From positions 16,486-66,909 of the forward strand of contig FR879695.1 in NCBI GenBank assembly GCA_000435055.1: a stretch of DNA of 50,424 bases. Reading direction: 5' to 3'. How positions within the stretch are numbered: position 1 is the first letter of the stretch; every line of letters starts with the position of its first letter. A program made the position numbers and the translations under genes. The notes beneath the pieces are model-generated. The model worked only from the letters and a program-made list of their open reading frames with translations, had not been told where the DNA came from and searched no databases. Below, one piece after another: positions 42,854-50,424 of the stretch. The DNA is from Clostridium sp. CAG:138. Its GTDB lineage: Bacteria > Bacillota > Clostridia > Christensenellales > CAG-138.

Positions 42854-43127
42854 TGGAGTCCTCCTGATGTATAAGTCGTTATCAGTTTTTTGCCCGACTG
42901 TACCCCTGTCCGAATGCGTTCGGGCAATTACATTCTTAATTATACAGTATTTTTCAGTAAGCGGATTGATTTTTCATAAATATATTTGAATTGTGAGTTG
43001 TTTCGCGGTCAAAATTCGTCCGCCGCCGTGTTTTTCAGGTCAAATGTATACTTTTTTTGTACATTTTTGCAACAAAGCCGTGAATACGGCGATTTTGCCG
43101 CTTTTTTCCGCACGGGATGACTGGATA

Positions 43128-43155
43128 TTGCGGGCATATTATGTTATAGTATTAT
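43128..43155 (+). promoter_or_regulatory. Promoter of the DUF1002 gene
   Basis: TTGCGG (43128-43133), 16-bp spacer, TATTAT (43150-43155). The rest of the 409-base gap before this gene shows nothing else I can name. Confidence 0.5.
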
Positions 43156-43262
43156 CGGAATGCAATACGGATGCGTCGGAACCGTGCTCATTTCGGGCGG
43201 CCGGCGATTCGAAATCGTTTGATGCATTCACGAAAGGCTTTATTTTTGAAAGGAGAAAGAAT

Positions 43263-44195
43263 ATGAAAAAACGCATTTTGAGCCTTGTACTTGCTCTGCT
43301 GTTCACTGTCGGCATTTTCGGTGCTGCAAATTCCGCTTTCGCAATGGAGGACGGCGACTACCGCATTGTTTTCGGTGCGGATCTGACCGATGAACAACGC
43401 AGCCAGGTTATCGGCATGTTCGGCATTCAGGGTGAAGTTGACGAAAACCGCATCCTGACCGTTACCAACGCTGAAGAACGCCTCTATTTTGAAGGTAAGA
43501 TTCCCTCCGGACAAATCGGGCAGCGTTCCATCTCCAGCATCTACATCTGCGCAATGCCCGCAGGCAGCGGTCTTGACATCAAGACTTACAATGTTGACTT
43601 CTGCACCGAGGAAATGTACCGCAACGTCCTTACCACCGTCGGCATCACGGACGCAAAAATTATTGTTGCTTCCCCCAGCGTTGTCAGCGGCACGGCAGCA
43701 TTGACAGGCGTCTATAAGGCATATGAAAGCCTCACCGGCAACATCCTCAGCGAATACGCAAAAATGGCGGGCGTTGATGAGCTTATTGCAACCGGTCAGC
43801 TTGCCGAAATGATCGGCTCCGATGAAGCGACCGAAGTGATTAACGAGCTGAAAAAGATTCTTGACGAAACTCAGAAGATGACTGATGATGAAGTCAAGCA
43901 GAAAATTCGTGAAATTGCCGACGACAACGATGTTTCGCTTACCGAAACCGAAATCAGCCAGATTCTGACCCTTGCAAGAACGCTTGAGGGTCTCGACGTT
44001 GAACAGCTGCGCGCACGCGCCTACGGCCTTGCCGATGCAACGCGCAAAGCAACCGGTTGGAAGAAATTCACCGAGGGCGCAAAGCAAACCCTTGAAGACA
44101 TCGGCAATTTCTTCAAAGATGTTGCGCAGTTCCTCCGTGACCTGTTTTCAAAGTGGTTCGGCGGCAATAACGCTGATACCGAACCTGCAAAATAA
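43263..44195 (+). CDS. DUF1002 (YpuA-like) secreted protein
   Basis: 310 residues from ATG 43263, preceded by AAAGGAG. A signal peptide ends at NSAFA-MEDG. The mature sequence (YRIVFGADLTDEQRSQVIGMFGI, then TYNVDFCTEEMYRNVLTTVGITDAKIIVASPSVVSGTAALTG) fits the DUF1002 family, whose Bacillus member is YpuA. The C-terminal third is a helical region ending in an amphipathic FFKDVAQFLRDLFSKWFGG. The function of the family is unknown. It precedes a signal peptidase gene, separated by a terminator. Confidence 0.88.
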   Translation: MKKRILSLVLALLFTVGIFGAANSAFAMEDGDYRIVFGADLTDEQRSQVIGMFGIQGEVDENRILTVTNAEERLYFEGKIPSGQIGQRSISSIYICAMPAGSGLDIKTYNVDFCTEEMYRNVLTTVGITDAKIIVASPSVVSGTAALTGVYKAYESLTGNILSEYAKMAGVDELIATGQLAEMIGSDEATEVINELKKILDETQKMTDDEVKQKIREIADDNDVSLTETEISQILTLARTLEGLDVEQLRARAYGLADATRKATGWKKFTEGAKQTLEDIGNFFKDVAQFLRDLFSKWFGGNNADTEPAK

Positions 44196-44236
44196 TCCAT
44201 TCGCGTTCGACGAATATCGAACTTAGTTCCGTCATG

Positions 44237-44268
44237 CCCGCCGCAGTTTAACACCGCGGCGGGTTTTT
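44237..44268 (+). terminator. Terminator of the DUF1002 gene
   Basis: Perfect CCCGCCGC/GCGGCGGG stem followed by T5. Confidence 0.9.
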
Positions 44269-44292
44269 GACACAAAAATTACAGTGCCTGCC

Positions 44293-44321
44293 TTGATAAC
44301 CAAATGTTTTTGCTATATGCT
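44293..44321 (+). promoter_or_regulatory. Possible promoter of the signal peptidase gene
   Basis: TTGATA (44293-44298), 17-bp spacer, TATGCT (44316-44321). Confidence 0.35.
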
Positions 44322-44389
44322 TTGCTGTACGGCGCAGCTTTGCAGTTTTTTGCATACATCCTGCGCAAACAGCAAAAGGAGACAGCAGA

Positions 44390-45019
44390 ATGGATTCGCA
44401 GCATCAACAATACCCGACAGATTCCGTTCAGCAACCCGTGCCGAAAATTCTGCCCGCCGCCGAGTTTTTTTCAATTGTGCGAAAAAAACTTCTTGCAGGG
44501 CGAAATGTGTGTTTTCGTGTGACGGGGAACAGCATGTTCCCGCTTTTCCGCGCGGGAAGGGATTCCGTTTGCATACGCCCCTGCTCCTCCGTGACGATTG
44601 AAAAACCGAAACGCGGGGACATCATCCTTTTCTGCATTTCCGGCAAATACATTTTGCACCGTGTAATGCGCATTGAGGGAAATCGTGTTGTGACCGCCGG
44701 CGACGGCAACCGCGGGTTTGATGCTTTTGCCTCTCCGCAGAACCCTTTGCGGCTTATTCCGCTTTCAAAGCAGTCGGAACAGCCGAATGATTCAAGCCGT
44801 CTTAACGATTCCGATGAATCCGAACGAACGGGCGAACTCCTCGGCATTGCCGAAGCACGCATACGCGGCGGACACAAGCTTGATTTTAATTCCCCCGCAT
44901 ACAGAATCCCCGCCGCGCTGTGGCGGCTTCTGTTCCCGCTGCGTCCCGCTCTTCTGCGCCTTTTCGGTTCGGCTGCACGATTGCGGCATCGTTTTTTTAA
45001 GGAACAGAACCGAAAATAA
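44390..45019 (+). CDS. SipW-type (S26B) signal peptidase-like protein
   Basis: 209 residues; AAAAGGAG is 9 bases before the ATG. FRVTGNSMFPLFRAGRDSV holds the catalytic Ser, and KRGDIILFCISGKYILHRVMRIEG carries the His that replaces Lys in ER/SipW-type signal peptidases. Between this core and the C-terminus lies an unusual Ser/Asp/Glu-rich insert (SKQSEQPNDSSRLNDSDESE). A hydrophobic segment near residues 175-195 is weak, so membrane anchoring is uncertain. It may process a restricted set of exported proteins or be a S24-like regulator; the first is preferred. Confidence 0.75.
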   Translation: MDSQHQQYPTDSVQQPVPKILPAAEFFSIVRKKLLAGRNVCFRVTGNSMFPLFRAGRDSVCIRPCSSVTIEKPKRGDIILFCISGKYILHRVMRIEGNRVVTAGDGNRGFDAFASPQNPLRLIPLSKQSEQPNDSSRLNDSDESERTGELLGIAEARIRGGHKLDFNSPAYRIPAALWRLLFPLRPALLRLFGSAARLRHRFFKEQNRK

Positions 45020-45076
45020 ATATATTTTTATTAACAGTATTTTTATATATTACCAACTTAAAGGAAGTGACTCAAA

Positions 45077-46402
45077 ATGACCGAACTGCTTTATTACTCG
45101 ACTCCCATTATCACCGAATGCGGTGCGACGGTGCTCTCCTGTGAAAAAGATGAGCGCAGCGGCGCGTACAAAATCATACTTGACAGAACAATGATTTATC
45201 CCGAAGGCGGCGGGCAGCCTGCCGACAGGGGTTCGATTGTTTTCAGGCCCGACAACTCCGCAGCGGAGCAGACCGTTCGAATTTCCGATGCCCACACCGA
45301 AAACGGCAGCGTTGTTCATTTTTGTGATGCTGAAATTCCTGTGGGAACAATCGTTCGTGTAATACTTGACGTTGACACCCGCCTTGACCATGCTCAGCAG
45401 CACACCGGAGAACATATTGTTTCCGGGCTTGCGAACAAGCTGTTCGGTGCGGTGAACGTTGGTTTTCACATGGCAGCGGATTACTGCACGATAGATTTCG
45501 ATATTCCTCTTGAGCAGGCTCAGCTTGAGGAGCTTGAGCGTGCTGCAAATGCTGCCGTGCGTGCAAATCTGTCGGTGCATACGGAAGTTACAACTCCGGA
45601 GGATGCGTCAACACGCACTCTGCGGAAAAAATCCGATAAAGCTGTCGGAAACGATAAGAATAAAAAATCCGACAAACCCCAAAATAACATTTGCGAACCC
45701 GTGCTGCCCGCAAAAGCTGTACGAATTGTTTATATCGACAACGGAAAAATCGATTCCTGTACCTGCTGCGGCACGCATCTTGCGGCAACGGGCGGTGTCG
45801 GAACGATTCTGTTCACCGATGCTCAGCATTACAAGGGAGGAACGCGGCTTTGGTTCGTTTGCGGAGGCAGAGCTACCGCAGCAGTGCGCACGGTTCAAAA
45901 CATCGTTTCCGCGCTTGCAAAGCAGTATTCAACCTCCCGCGAGGAATTGCCCGCCGCAATTCGCAAACAGGCAGACGAGCTTGCATCTTCAAAAAGCGAG
46001 CTGCGCGAAAAAAGCCGCCGTCTTGCCTCTGCCGAGAGCGTCAGTCTGCTTTCAACGGCGGAACGCATAAAAGGCATCGCCGTGGTATGCTCCGTTATGG
46101 ACGGCTCAACCGCCAACGATTTAAAGCTCACGGCGGACGAGCTTTGTAAAAAAGACAGCACCGTGCCCTGCGTTTCACTTTTGTTTGCGCCGAATGCCGG
46201 CGGAACCGATTACTGCATGGCATGCACGGAAGATGCGGCGATAAAGCTCAGCATGCGCGAACTTTGCACCGCCGTCAATTGCATCATGAACGGAAAAGGC
46301 GGCGGCAATCAGCTTCTCGCACGCGGCAAAACGACCCGAACCGTGCAGAAGAGCGACTGCGATATGCTCCGCTCCTATATCGAAAAGGTGCTGAGAAGCT
46401 GA
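45077..46402 (+). CDS. AlaX-type alanyl-tRNA editing protein with DHHA1 domain
   Basis: 441 residues. The N-terminal part is like the AlaRS editing domain: YPEGGGQPADRG, zinc ligands HTGEH near residue 113 and CCGTHLAATGGVG. A Lys/Asn-rich insert (RKKSDKAVGNDKNKKSDKPQ) splits the editing domain before AVRIVYI. The C-terminal half has a coiled coil and a DHHA1 domain ending GKGGGNQLLARGKT. It removes Ser or Gly wrongly attached to tRNA-Ala. AlaRS catalytic and recognition domains are absent, so it acts in trans. AAGGAAGTG precedes the ATG. Confidence 0.9.
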   Translation: MTELLYYSTPIITECGATVLSCEKDERSGAYKIILDRTMIYPEGGGQPADRGSIVFRPDNSAAEQTVRISDAHTENGSVVHFCDAEIPVGTIVRVILDVDTRLDHAQQHTGEHIVSGLANKLFGAVNVGFHMAADYCTIDFDIPLEQAQLEELERAANAAVRANLSVHTEVTTPEDASTRTLRKKSDKAVGNDKNKKSDKPQNNICEPVLPAKAVRIVYIDNGKIDSCTCCGTHLAATGGVGTILFTDAQHYKGGTRLWFVCGGRATAAVRTVQNIVSALAKQYSTSREELPAAIRKQADELASSKSELREKSRRLASAESVSLLSTAERIKGIAVVCSVMDGSTANDLKLTADELCKKDSTVPCVSLLFAPNAGGTDYCMACTEDAAIKLSMRELCTAVNCIMNGKGGGNQLLARGKTTRTVQKSDCDMLRSYIEKVLRS

Positions 46403-46446
46403 GCTTTTTCAAATCAATGCCTGCTTAACAGAAATTTAATATCGAA

Positions 46447-46487
46447 AACAGAAACCCGAACTTAACACTTTCGGGTTTCTGTTTGTT
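46447..46487. terminator. Convergent terminator between alaX and the dehydratase gene
   Basis: AACAGAAACCCGAA and TTCGGGTTTCTGTT form a perfect 14-bp stem with A- and T-rich sides serving both strands. Confidence 0.85.
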
Positions 46488-46517
46488 ATTGCTCAATTTT
46501 GTTCCGATTCCGTTTTA

Positions 46518-48416
46518 TCAATGCATTTTGTTCTCGTGATACTCCGGCACAATTGACTTCACAATGACGCGGATGTCCGCCGCATTCCCCGTGTTTTCCG
46601 CATTGCAGGCTTCACGCAGGCGTTTCATGCCCTCGGCAAAAGCCTCCTCGTCAAACACTATCGGTTTTGCGATATATATAAGTGCATTGTCAGTCTTTTT
46701 GATGCCCTCTTCATCCAAAAGCAGTTCCTCGTAAAGCTTTTCACCCGGGCGCAGGCCGGTGTAGACAATTTGAATATCGCGCTCCGGCTCAAAGCCGGAA
46801 AGGCGTATCATGTTCCGTGCAAGATCGTCAATGCGCACGGGTTTTCCCATGTCAAGAACAAAAATCTCTCCGCCCTTTGCGTATGCGCCCGCCTGAAGAA
46901 CAAGCGCGACCGCTTCAGGAATCGTCATAAAATAGCGAATTATGTCGCGGTGCGTGACCGTGACGGGTCCGCCTTTTTCAATCTGCTTTTTGAAGAGCGG
47001 AATCACCGAACCGTTCGAGCCGAGAACATTGCCGAAGCGAACGGCAACATACTCCGTTTTTGAATGGTTATTGATATTCTGAACTATCATTTCACATATG
47101 CGTTTGCTTGCGCCCATCACATTCGTCGGACGAACGGCCTTATCGGTGCTGATAAGCAGCATTCGGCGCGCTCCGAATTCATCTGCCGCAAGCGCAACAT
47201 TCAGCGTGCCGAAAACATTGTTTTTAACAGCTTCATTCGGACTTGTTTCCATCAAAGGAACGTGTTTGTGCGCCGCTGCATGAAAAACAAGCTCCGGACG
47301 ATATTTTGAAAAAACATCTCGGACACGCTGTTTATCGCGAACCGAACCTATAAGAACAATCAGCTCAAGCTCCGGATGCGCCGCACGCAGCTCCTGTTGA
47401 ATATCGTACGCATTGTTCTCGTAAATATCAAAAATAATCAGCATTTTGGGATCATGCGCAGCAAGCTGCCTGCACAATTCGCTTCCGATTGAGCCGCCTC
47501 CGCCCGTAACAAGGACCACTCTGCCTCCGACATAGCCGCAAATATCGGTAAGGTCAACGCGAACCTGCTCGCGCCCGAGAAGATCCTCAATTTCAACATT
47601 GCGGATTTTATTGATGCTGACCTCGCCGTTTGCAAGCTGAAAAATACCCGGAAGCGTTTTAAGCCTGCACGGGGTGTCCTTGCAGATATCCAGAATTTCG
47701 CTGCGCATACGGATGCTTGCCGACGGCATTGCCATAATAATCTCGTCAATATCGTATTTTTTGACAGCGCCGAGAATGTCGCCGCGTCCGCCGACAACCT
47801 TAACGCCGAGAAGATATTGTCCCCATTTTGATTTGTCATCGTCGATAAGGCAAACGACTTTGTTTTCGGAATGTGTGCTTGCGCGGAACTCCCGCAGGGC
47901 AACCGTCGCTGCCTGCCCCGCGCCGATTATCATCGTCCGCCTGCAGCTGTTGTTTGCCCGCCTGTATTGGCGCATAAATCTGTATGAAAAACGCACACCG
48001 GTTATCATTATTACAAGGAATATTCCGTTCAGCACGGGATGACTGCGCGGAATGCCGAGATGCATCAAATGCATTCCCGCATAGCCCCCGGCATCAACAA
48101 TAAAACACGCAAGGATTATTTTTAAAAATTCGTCTATTGAAGCAAACTGCCAAAGGCTTGTGTAAAGCTTGAACAATGCAAAAACAATGAGTCCGAACGC
48201 CGTGTAATACGGTGCGAAACGGAGGATATTGTTTAAATATTCCGTCTCACGGACAAGCTGTTCGAAATGGAATTCAAACCTGACCCAAAGTGCCAAAAAA
48301 GAAGCAATATTAAGTATCAGCGCATCGCTTATCACAAGCAGCGCAATTCGAACAGCCTTAGTCGGAGTCATTCTCTGTACGGAGTATTTCAATGTGCTTT
48401 TAACGCGAAATTTCAT
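46518..48416 (-). CDS. Membrane nucleotide-sugar 4,6-dehydratase (FlaA1/CapD-like)
   Basis: 632 residues. Four membrane helices occupy about 20-160, then a CoA-binding-like Rossmann domain (MIIGAGQAATVALREF) and the extended SDR dehydratase domain starting VVLVTGGGGSIGSELCRQL. STDKAVRPTNVMGASKR contains the MxxxK that replaces YxxxK in FlaA1/PglF/CapD enzymes. The C-terminal RPGEKLYEELLLDEEG block is also family-typical. It makes the 4-keto-6-deoxy intermediate of UDP-GlcNAc-derived sugars for surface glycans or glycoproteins. It is single here, with no other sugar genes. Confidence 0.93.
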   Translation of the reverse strand: MKFRVKSTLKYSVQRMTPTKAVRIALLVISDALILNIASFLALWVRFEFHFEQLVRETEYLNNILRFAPYYTAFGLIVFALFKLYTSLWQFASIDEFLKIILACFIVDAGGYAGMHLMHLGIPRSHPVLNGIFLVIMITGVRFSYRFMRQYRRANNSCRRTMIIGAGQAATVALREFRASTHSENKVVCLIDDDKSKWGQYLLGVKVVGGRGDILGAVKKYDIDEIIMAMPSASIRMRSEILDICKDTPCRLKTLPGIFQLANGEVSINKIRNVEIEDLLGREQVRVDLTDICGYVGGRVVLVTGGGGSIGSELCRQLAAHDPKMLIIFDIYENNAYDIQQELRAAHPELELIVLIGSVRDKQRVRDVFSKYRPELVFHAAAHKHVPLMETSPNEAVKNNVFGTLNVALAADEFGARRMLLISTDKAVRPTNVMGASKRICEMIVQNINNHSKTEYVAVRFGNVLGSNGSVIPLFKKQIEKGGPVTVTHRDIIRYFMTIPEAVALVLQAGAYAKGGEIFVLDMGKPVRIDDLARNMIRLSGFEPERDIQIVYTGLRPGEKLYEELLLDEEGIKKTDNALIYIAKPIVFDEEAFAEGMKRLREACNAENTGNAADIRVIVKSIVPEYHENKMH

Positions 48417-48466
48417 TAAATTAACAGACCTTTGTTTTCTTTTTCGGCAAGACCCATACTAATCTT

Positions 48467-48495
48467 ATTATAACTGCACAAGACATCAAAGTCAA
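48467..48495 (-). promoter_or_regulatory. Promoter of the dehydratase gene
   Basis: On the minus strand TTGACT (48490-48495), 17-bp spacer, perfect TATAAT (48467-48472), 50 bases before the ATG. Confidence 0.85.
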
Positions 48496-48752
48496 CACAG
48501 GACGGACGTAAAAAATTTATTTAATTCGATATATTATGTTCGGTTTGCCTGCTTCCGTGACCGGTCCTTATCCGCAGGTTTCATATACAGCACTCGCATT
48601 GTGCCGCAGCAGCGTATATGGGCAATTTCAAAAAAATGTCCGTATTAAGATTTTTGCAGTCCGGCAGGCGTTTTTTTTTCCCATTTTTGCGGCTTTGCGG
48701 AGAATGAGCCGAATAATTCACATTTTTTTGCCAAAAGATACAAAAAAAGTAC

Positions 48753-48781
48753 TGTACAAATTCGCATTCTTCCTGTATAAT
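48753..48781 (+). promoter_or_regulatory. Promoter of hpf
   Basis: TGTACA (48753-48758), 17-bp spacer, perfect TATAAT (48776-48781). It leaves a leader of about 200 nt with no recognised structure. Between 48496 and 48752 nothing else was seen. Confidence 0.6.
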
Positions 48782-48989
48782 ATATCTGCACCTAAGGAAA
48801 TGCCGAGTAAGAGTTGCTTTTCAGGAGAAGGTCAACGAGGGAAACGGCACGAACAAACCCGAACCCGAATTCTTTTCCCGAAAATCAACTCGTTCGACGC
48901 ATTCCCAAGAAAAGAGTGTGCAGCCGCAGAAACATTGCAGCATTTTGCAGCGTATGCGGCAGCATCCGTTGAAAGGAAGGTACATTACC

Positions 48990-49511
48990 ATGAAGGTCAC
49001 GATTACAGGCAAAAACATTGAGGTTTCCGAATATCTGCGTGATTTGGCTCTTAAAAAAATCGCAAAGCTCGAACGTTATTTTCCCGAGGATACCGAGGTT
49101 CTTATCACCATGGCCGTCGAAAAAAACCGTCACATTGTTGAGGTTACCATTCCCTATCAGGGCGGCATCATTCGCGGCGAAGAATCCACCGGCGATATGT
49201 ATGCCTCTATCGACAACGTTATTGCAAAGCTTGAAAAGCAGATTCACCGCCACAAAACGCGGCTTGAGAAATCTCTCCGCTATGACGACGCTTCCCCCGA
49301 ATACGATGATTACGACGATGAGGACGAGGGTCCGCATATTGTCCGCGTGAAAAGGTTCAGCATGAAACCCATGAGTGTTGAAGAAGCCATGCTTCAGCTT
49401 GAACTTCTCGGACACAGCTTCTTCGTTTTCACCAACGCCGAAACCGATCGCATCAACGTCATTTATGCAAGAAAAGACGGCAACTTCGGCCTTATTGAAC
49501 CCGACAGATAA
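48990..49511 (+). CDS. hpf: Long-form ribosome hibernation promoting factor
   Basis: 173 residues from ATG 48990, preceded by AAAGGAAGG. The N-terminal YfiA/HPF domain starts MKVTITGKNIEVSEYLRDLALKKIAKLERYF and includes the basic helix KLEKQIHRHKTRLEKS; an acidic linker (YDDYDDEDEG) leads to the C-terminal dimerisation domain (RVKRFSMKPMSVEEAMLQLELLGHSFFVFTNAE). Long HPF joins two 70S ribosomes into inactive 100S dimers in stationary phase. Confidence 0.97.
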   Translation: MKVTITGKNIEVSEYLRDLALKKIAKLERYFPEDTEVLITMAVEKNRHIVEVTIPYQGGIIRGEESTGDMYASIDNVIAKLEKQIHRHKTRLEKSLRYDDASPEYDDYDDEDEGPHIVRVKRFSMKPMSVEEAMLQLELLGHSFFVFTNAETDRINVIYARKDGNFGLIEPDR

Positions 49512-49583
49512 GCTTTACGCCGGCTGAACACCTGCCGTGCAGCGAGGGTTCGGTTTCTGACTTGACAAAATTGAATACTGTCC

Positions 49584-49633
49584 GGCGGCGGAACGTTCTC
49601 TTTATACAGCGTTCCGCCGCCTTTGTTTATTTT
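49584..49633 (+). terminator. Terminator of hpf
   Basis: Perfect 12-bp stem GGCGGCGGAACG/CGTTCCGCCGCC followed by TTTGTTTATTTT. Confidence 0.9.
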
Positions 49634-49683
49634 CAAGTGATTGTGCCCCGCATTTGACCGCATATAATCATTCATAGCATTTC

Positions 49684-49725
49684 CATCGGAGCATTCACAT
49701 CGGAGCATTTGCATCGGAGCATTTG
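49684..49725. repeat. Three 14-bp tandem repeats between two terminators
   Basis: CATCGGAGCATTTG is repeated at 49684-49697 (last two bases CA), 49698-49711 and 49712-49725. It lies in the 340-base gap 49512-49851, which otherwise holds only the hpf and PepSY terminators. Confidence 0.9.
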
Positions 49726-49728
49726 CAG

Positions 49729-49774
49729 CAAAAAACGGAACGGCATCGGCCGCTTCGGCAGCCTTTGCCGTTCC
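49729..49774 (-). terminator. Terminator of the PepSY-repeat gene
   Basis: GGAACGGCA/TGCCGTTCC stem (49737-49774), followed on the minus strand by GTTTTTT. Confidence 0.85.
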
Positions 49775-49851
49775 ATACTGACGCATCCTTATTGTTTTGT
49801 TGCTTCGGCTCGGGTTATACTTCCTGCTTTTTCAAGCTAAAACCTGCCGCA

Positions 49852-50424
49852 TCAGTCCCTTTCAACGTCATAGTCAAGAATTTCACCGGTCAGCGCATCG
49901 ATTTCAACTTCGTACTCATAACCGCCGGCCTTGAACTCAACGGTATAAACCATCCTGCCGTCCTCTCGCTCAAGCTCAACTTCAAGCTCTTCGGCTTGGC
50001 TTGCGGAAATGCCTGCACGGTTGAAAGCGATCTTCTTTGCACGCTCCGCGCCGATATAATCGCCTGCGGGTGCGGGAGTGGGCTTGGGTTCGTCGTCATC
50101 GTCATCAATCGCATCCTTGTCAAAGTCAACAACATTGCCGTTCACTGCGTCAACATCAACATCGTATTCATAGCCCTTCGCATCGAACTCAATTTCGTAA
50201 ATCGCCCTGCCGTCGTCCGTATCGAGCTTAACCTTGAGGTTCTTTACCTGGCTTGCGGAAACGCCTGCACGGTTGAAAGCGATCTGCTTTGCGCGCTCCG
50301 TGCCGATATAATCGTCTTCGGGTGCGGAAGTGGGCTTGGGTTCGTCGTCATCGTCGATAACGTCCTTGTCAAAGTCAACAACATTGCCGTTCACTGCGTC
50401 AACATCAACATCGTATTCATAGCC
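49852..50424 (-). CDS. PepSY-repeat protein (N-terminus outside window)
   Basis: 190 residues of the C-terminus are visible; the frame continues past the window end. Two complete PepSY-like modules and the end of a third are seen. Each starts YIGxERAKxIAFNRAGxSASQ and ends YEYxVxxDAxxGxxxDxD, and modules are joined by an acidic, Pro-rich linker (DDDEPKPTPAPAGD). The period is 84 residues. PepSY domains are small extracytoplasmic folds often linked to protease inhibition; in Firmicutes such proteins are usually secreted or lipid-anchored. The signal peptide would lie outside. Confidence 0.85.
   Translation of the reverse strand, partial: GYEYDVDVDAVNGNVVDFDKDVIDDDDEPKPTSAPEDDYIGTERAKQIAFNRAGVSASQVKNLKVKLDTDDGRAIYEIEFDAKGYEYDVDVDAVNGNVVDFDKDAIDDDDDEPKPTPAPAGDYIGAERAKKIAFNRAGISASQAEELEVELEREDGRMVYTVEFKAGGYEYEVEIDALTGEILDYDVERD
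49867..50424 (-). repeat. 252-bp tandem repeat encoding PepSY modules
   Basis: The codons for YIG lie at 50050-50058 and 50302-50310, exactly 252 bp apart, and the DNA around them is nearly identical. The repeat runs off the window end, so copy number is unknown. Confidence 0.85.

Noticed and set aside
41786..42874. 362-residue open frame antisense to methionine gamma-lyase
   Set aside because: Shadow of a conserved enzyme gene.
49561..49567. TTGACA sequence after hpf as a promoter
   Set aside because: No -10 at suitable spacing; it runs into the hpf terminator stem.

Overview
The window looks like chromosomal DNA of an anaerobic Clostridia-type Firmicute, probably an uncultured gut-associated lineage. 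The basis is Shine-Dalgarno sequences of the GGAGG type, sigma-A promoters with TATAAT and 17-bp spacers, a SAM-I riboswitch, an anaerobic ribonucleotide reductase, the ptb-buk butyrate pair, LytTR/GHKL signalling and many Gram-positive lipoproteins. No prophage, insertion sequence or CRISPR array was seen. Function calls come from motif recognition by eye, not from searches.

Layout. 1-2589 (minus): the first 863 residues of a secreted von Willebrand A-domain protein, behind a long leader. 3407-5435: rpsB-tsf with promoter, leader hairpin and terminator. 5540-6760: an orphan promoter, a GNAT acetyltransferase, the frameshifted remnant of a mobile-element protein, and tRNA-Ala(CGC). 6855-9787: peptidase T and a PrsA/SurA-like lipoprotein. 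9842-17232: a complete F-type ATP synthase operon, atpIBEFHAGDC. 17464-20961: nrdD, fused to a redoxin domain and preceded by two NrdR-box-like sites, then a TatD nuclease. 21080-25336 (minus): MreB, phosphomannomutase, thioredoxin reductase and a Cys-rich protein. 25492-28742: a small membrane protein, thioredoxin, butyrate kinase and phosphate butyryltransferase.

28773-33232 (minus) is the most unusual part. It is a four-gene operon in which each gene overlaps the next by 4 bp: a LytTR response regulator, then three paralogous membrane GHKL-type kinases. The first two keep the phosphoacceptor His-Asp motif but have no ATPase domain. The third keeps the ATPase domain but has Gln-Asn in place of His-Asp. 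An 80-bp direct repeat shows that the 3' end of the regulator gene was copied onto the end of the first kinase by tandem duplication. Divergent from it (33387-39312) lie secreted and lipid-anchored proteins: an NlpC/P60 hydrolase, an HEIWH metallopeptidase, two paralogous lipoproteins and a secreted helical protein.

39507-42853 (minus): metK under a SAM-I riboswitch, a small membrane protein and methionine gamma-lyase. 43128-46487: a DUF1002 protein, a SipW-type signal peptidase and an AlaX-type editing protein. 46518-48495 (minus): a FlaA1/CapD-like nucleotide-sugar dehydratase. 48753-49633: long-form HPF. The window ends inside a PepSY-repeat protein (minus).

Read together, the genes describe a strict anaerobe that makes butyryl-CoA-derived ATP, runs an F-type ATP synthase with a Na+-type rotor signature, reduces nucleotides with a glycyl-radical enzyme served by a thioredoxin system, and invests heavily in cell-surface proteins.
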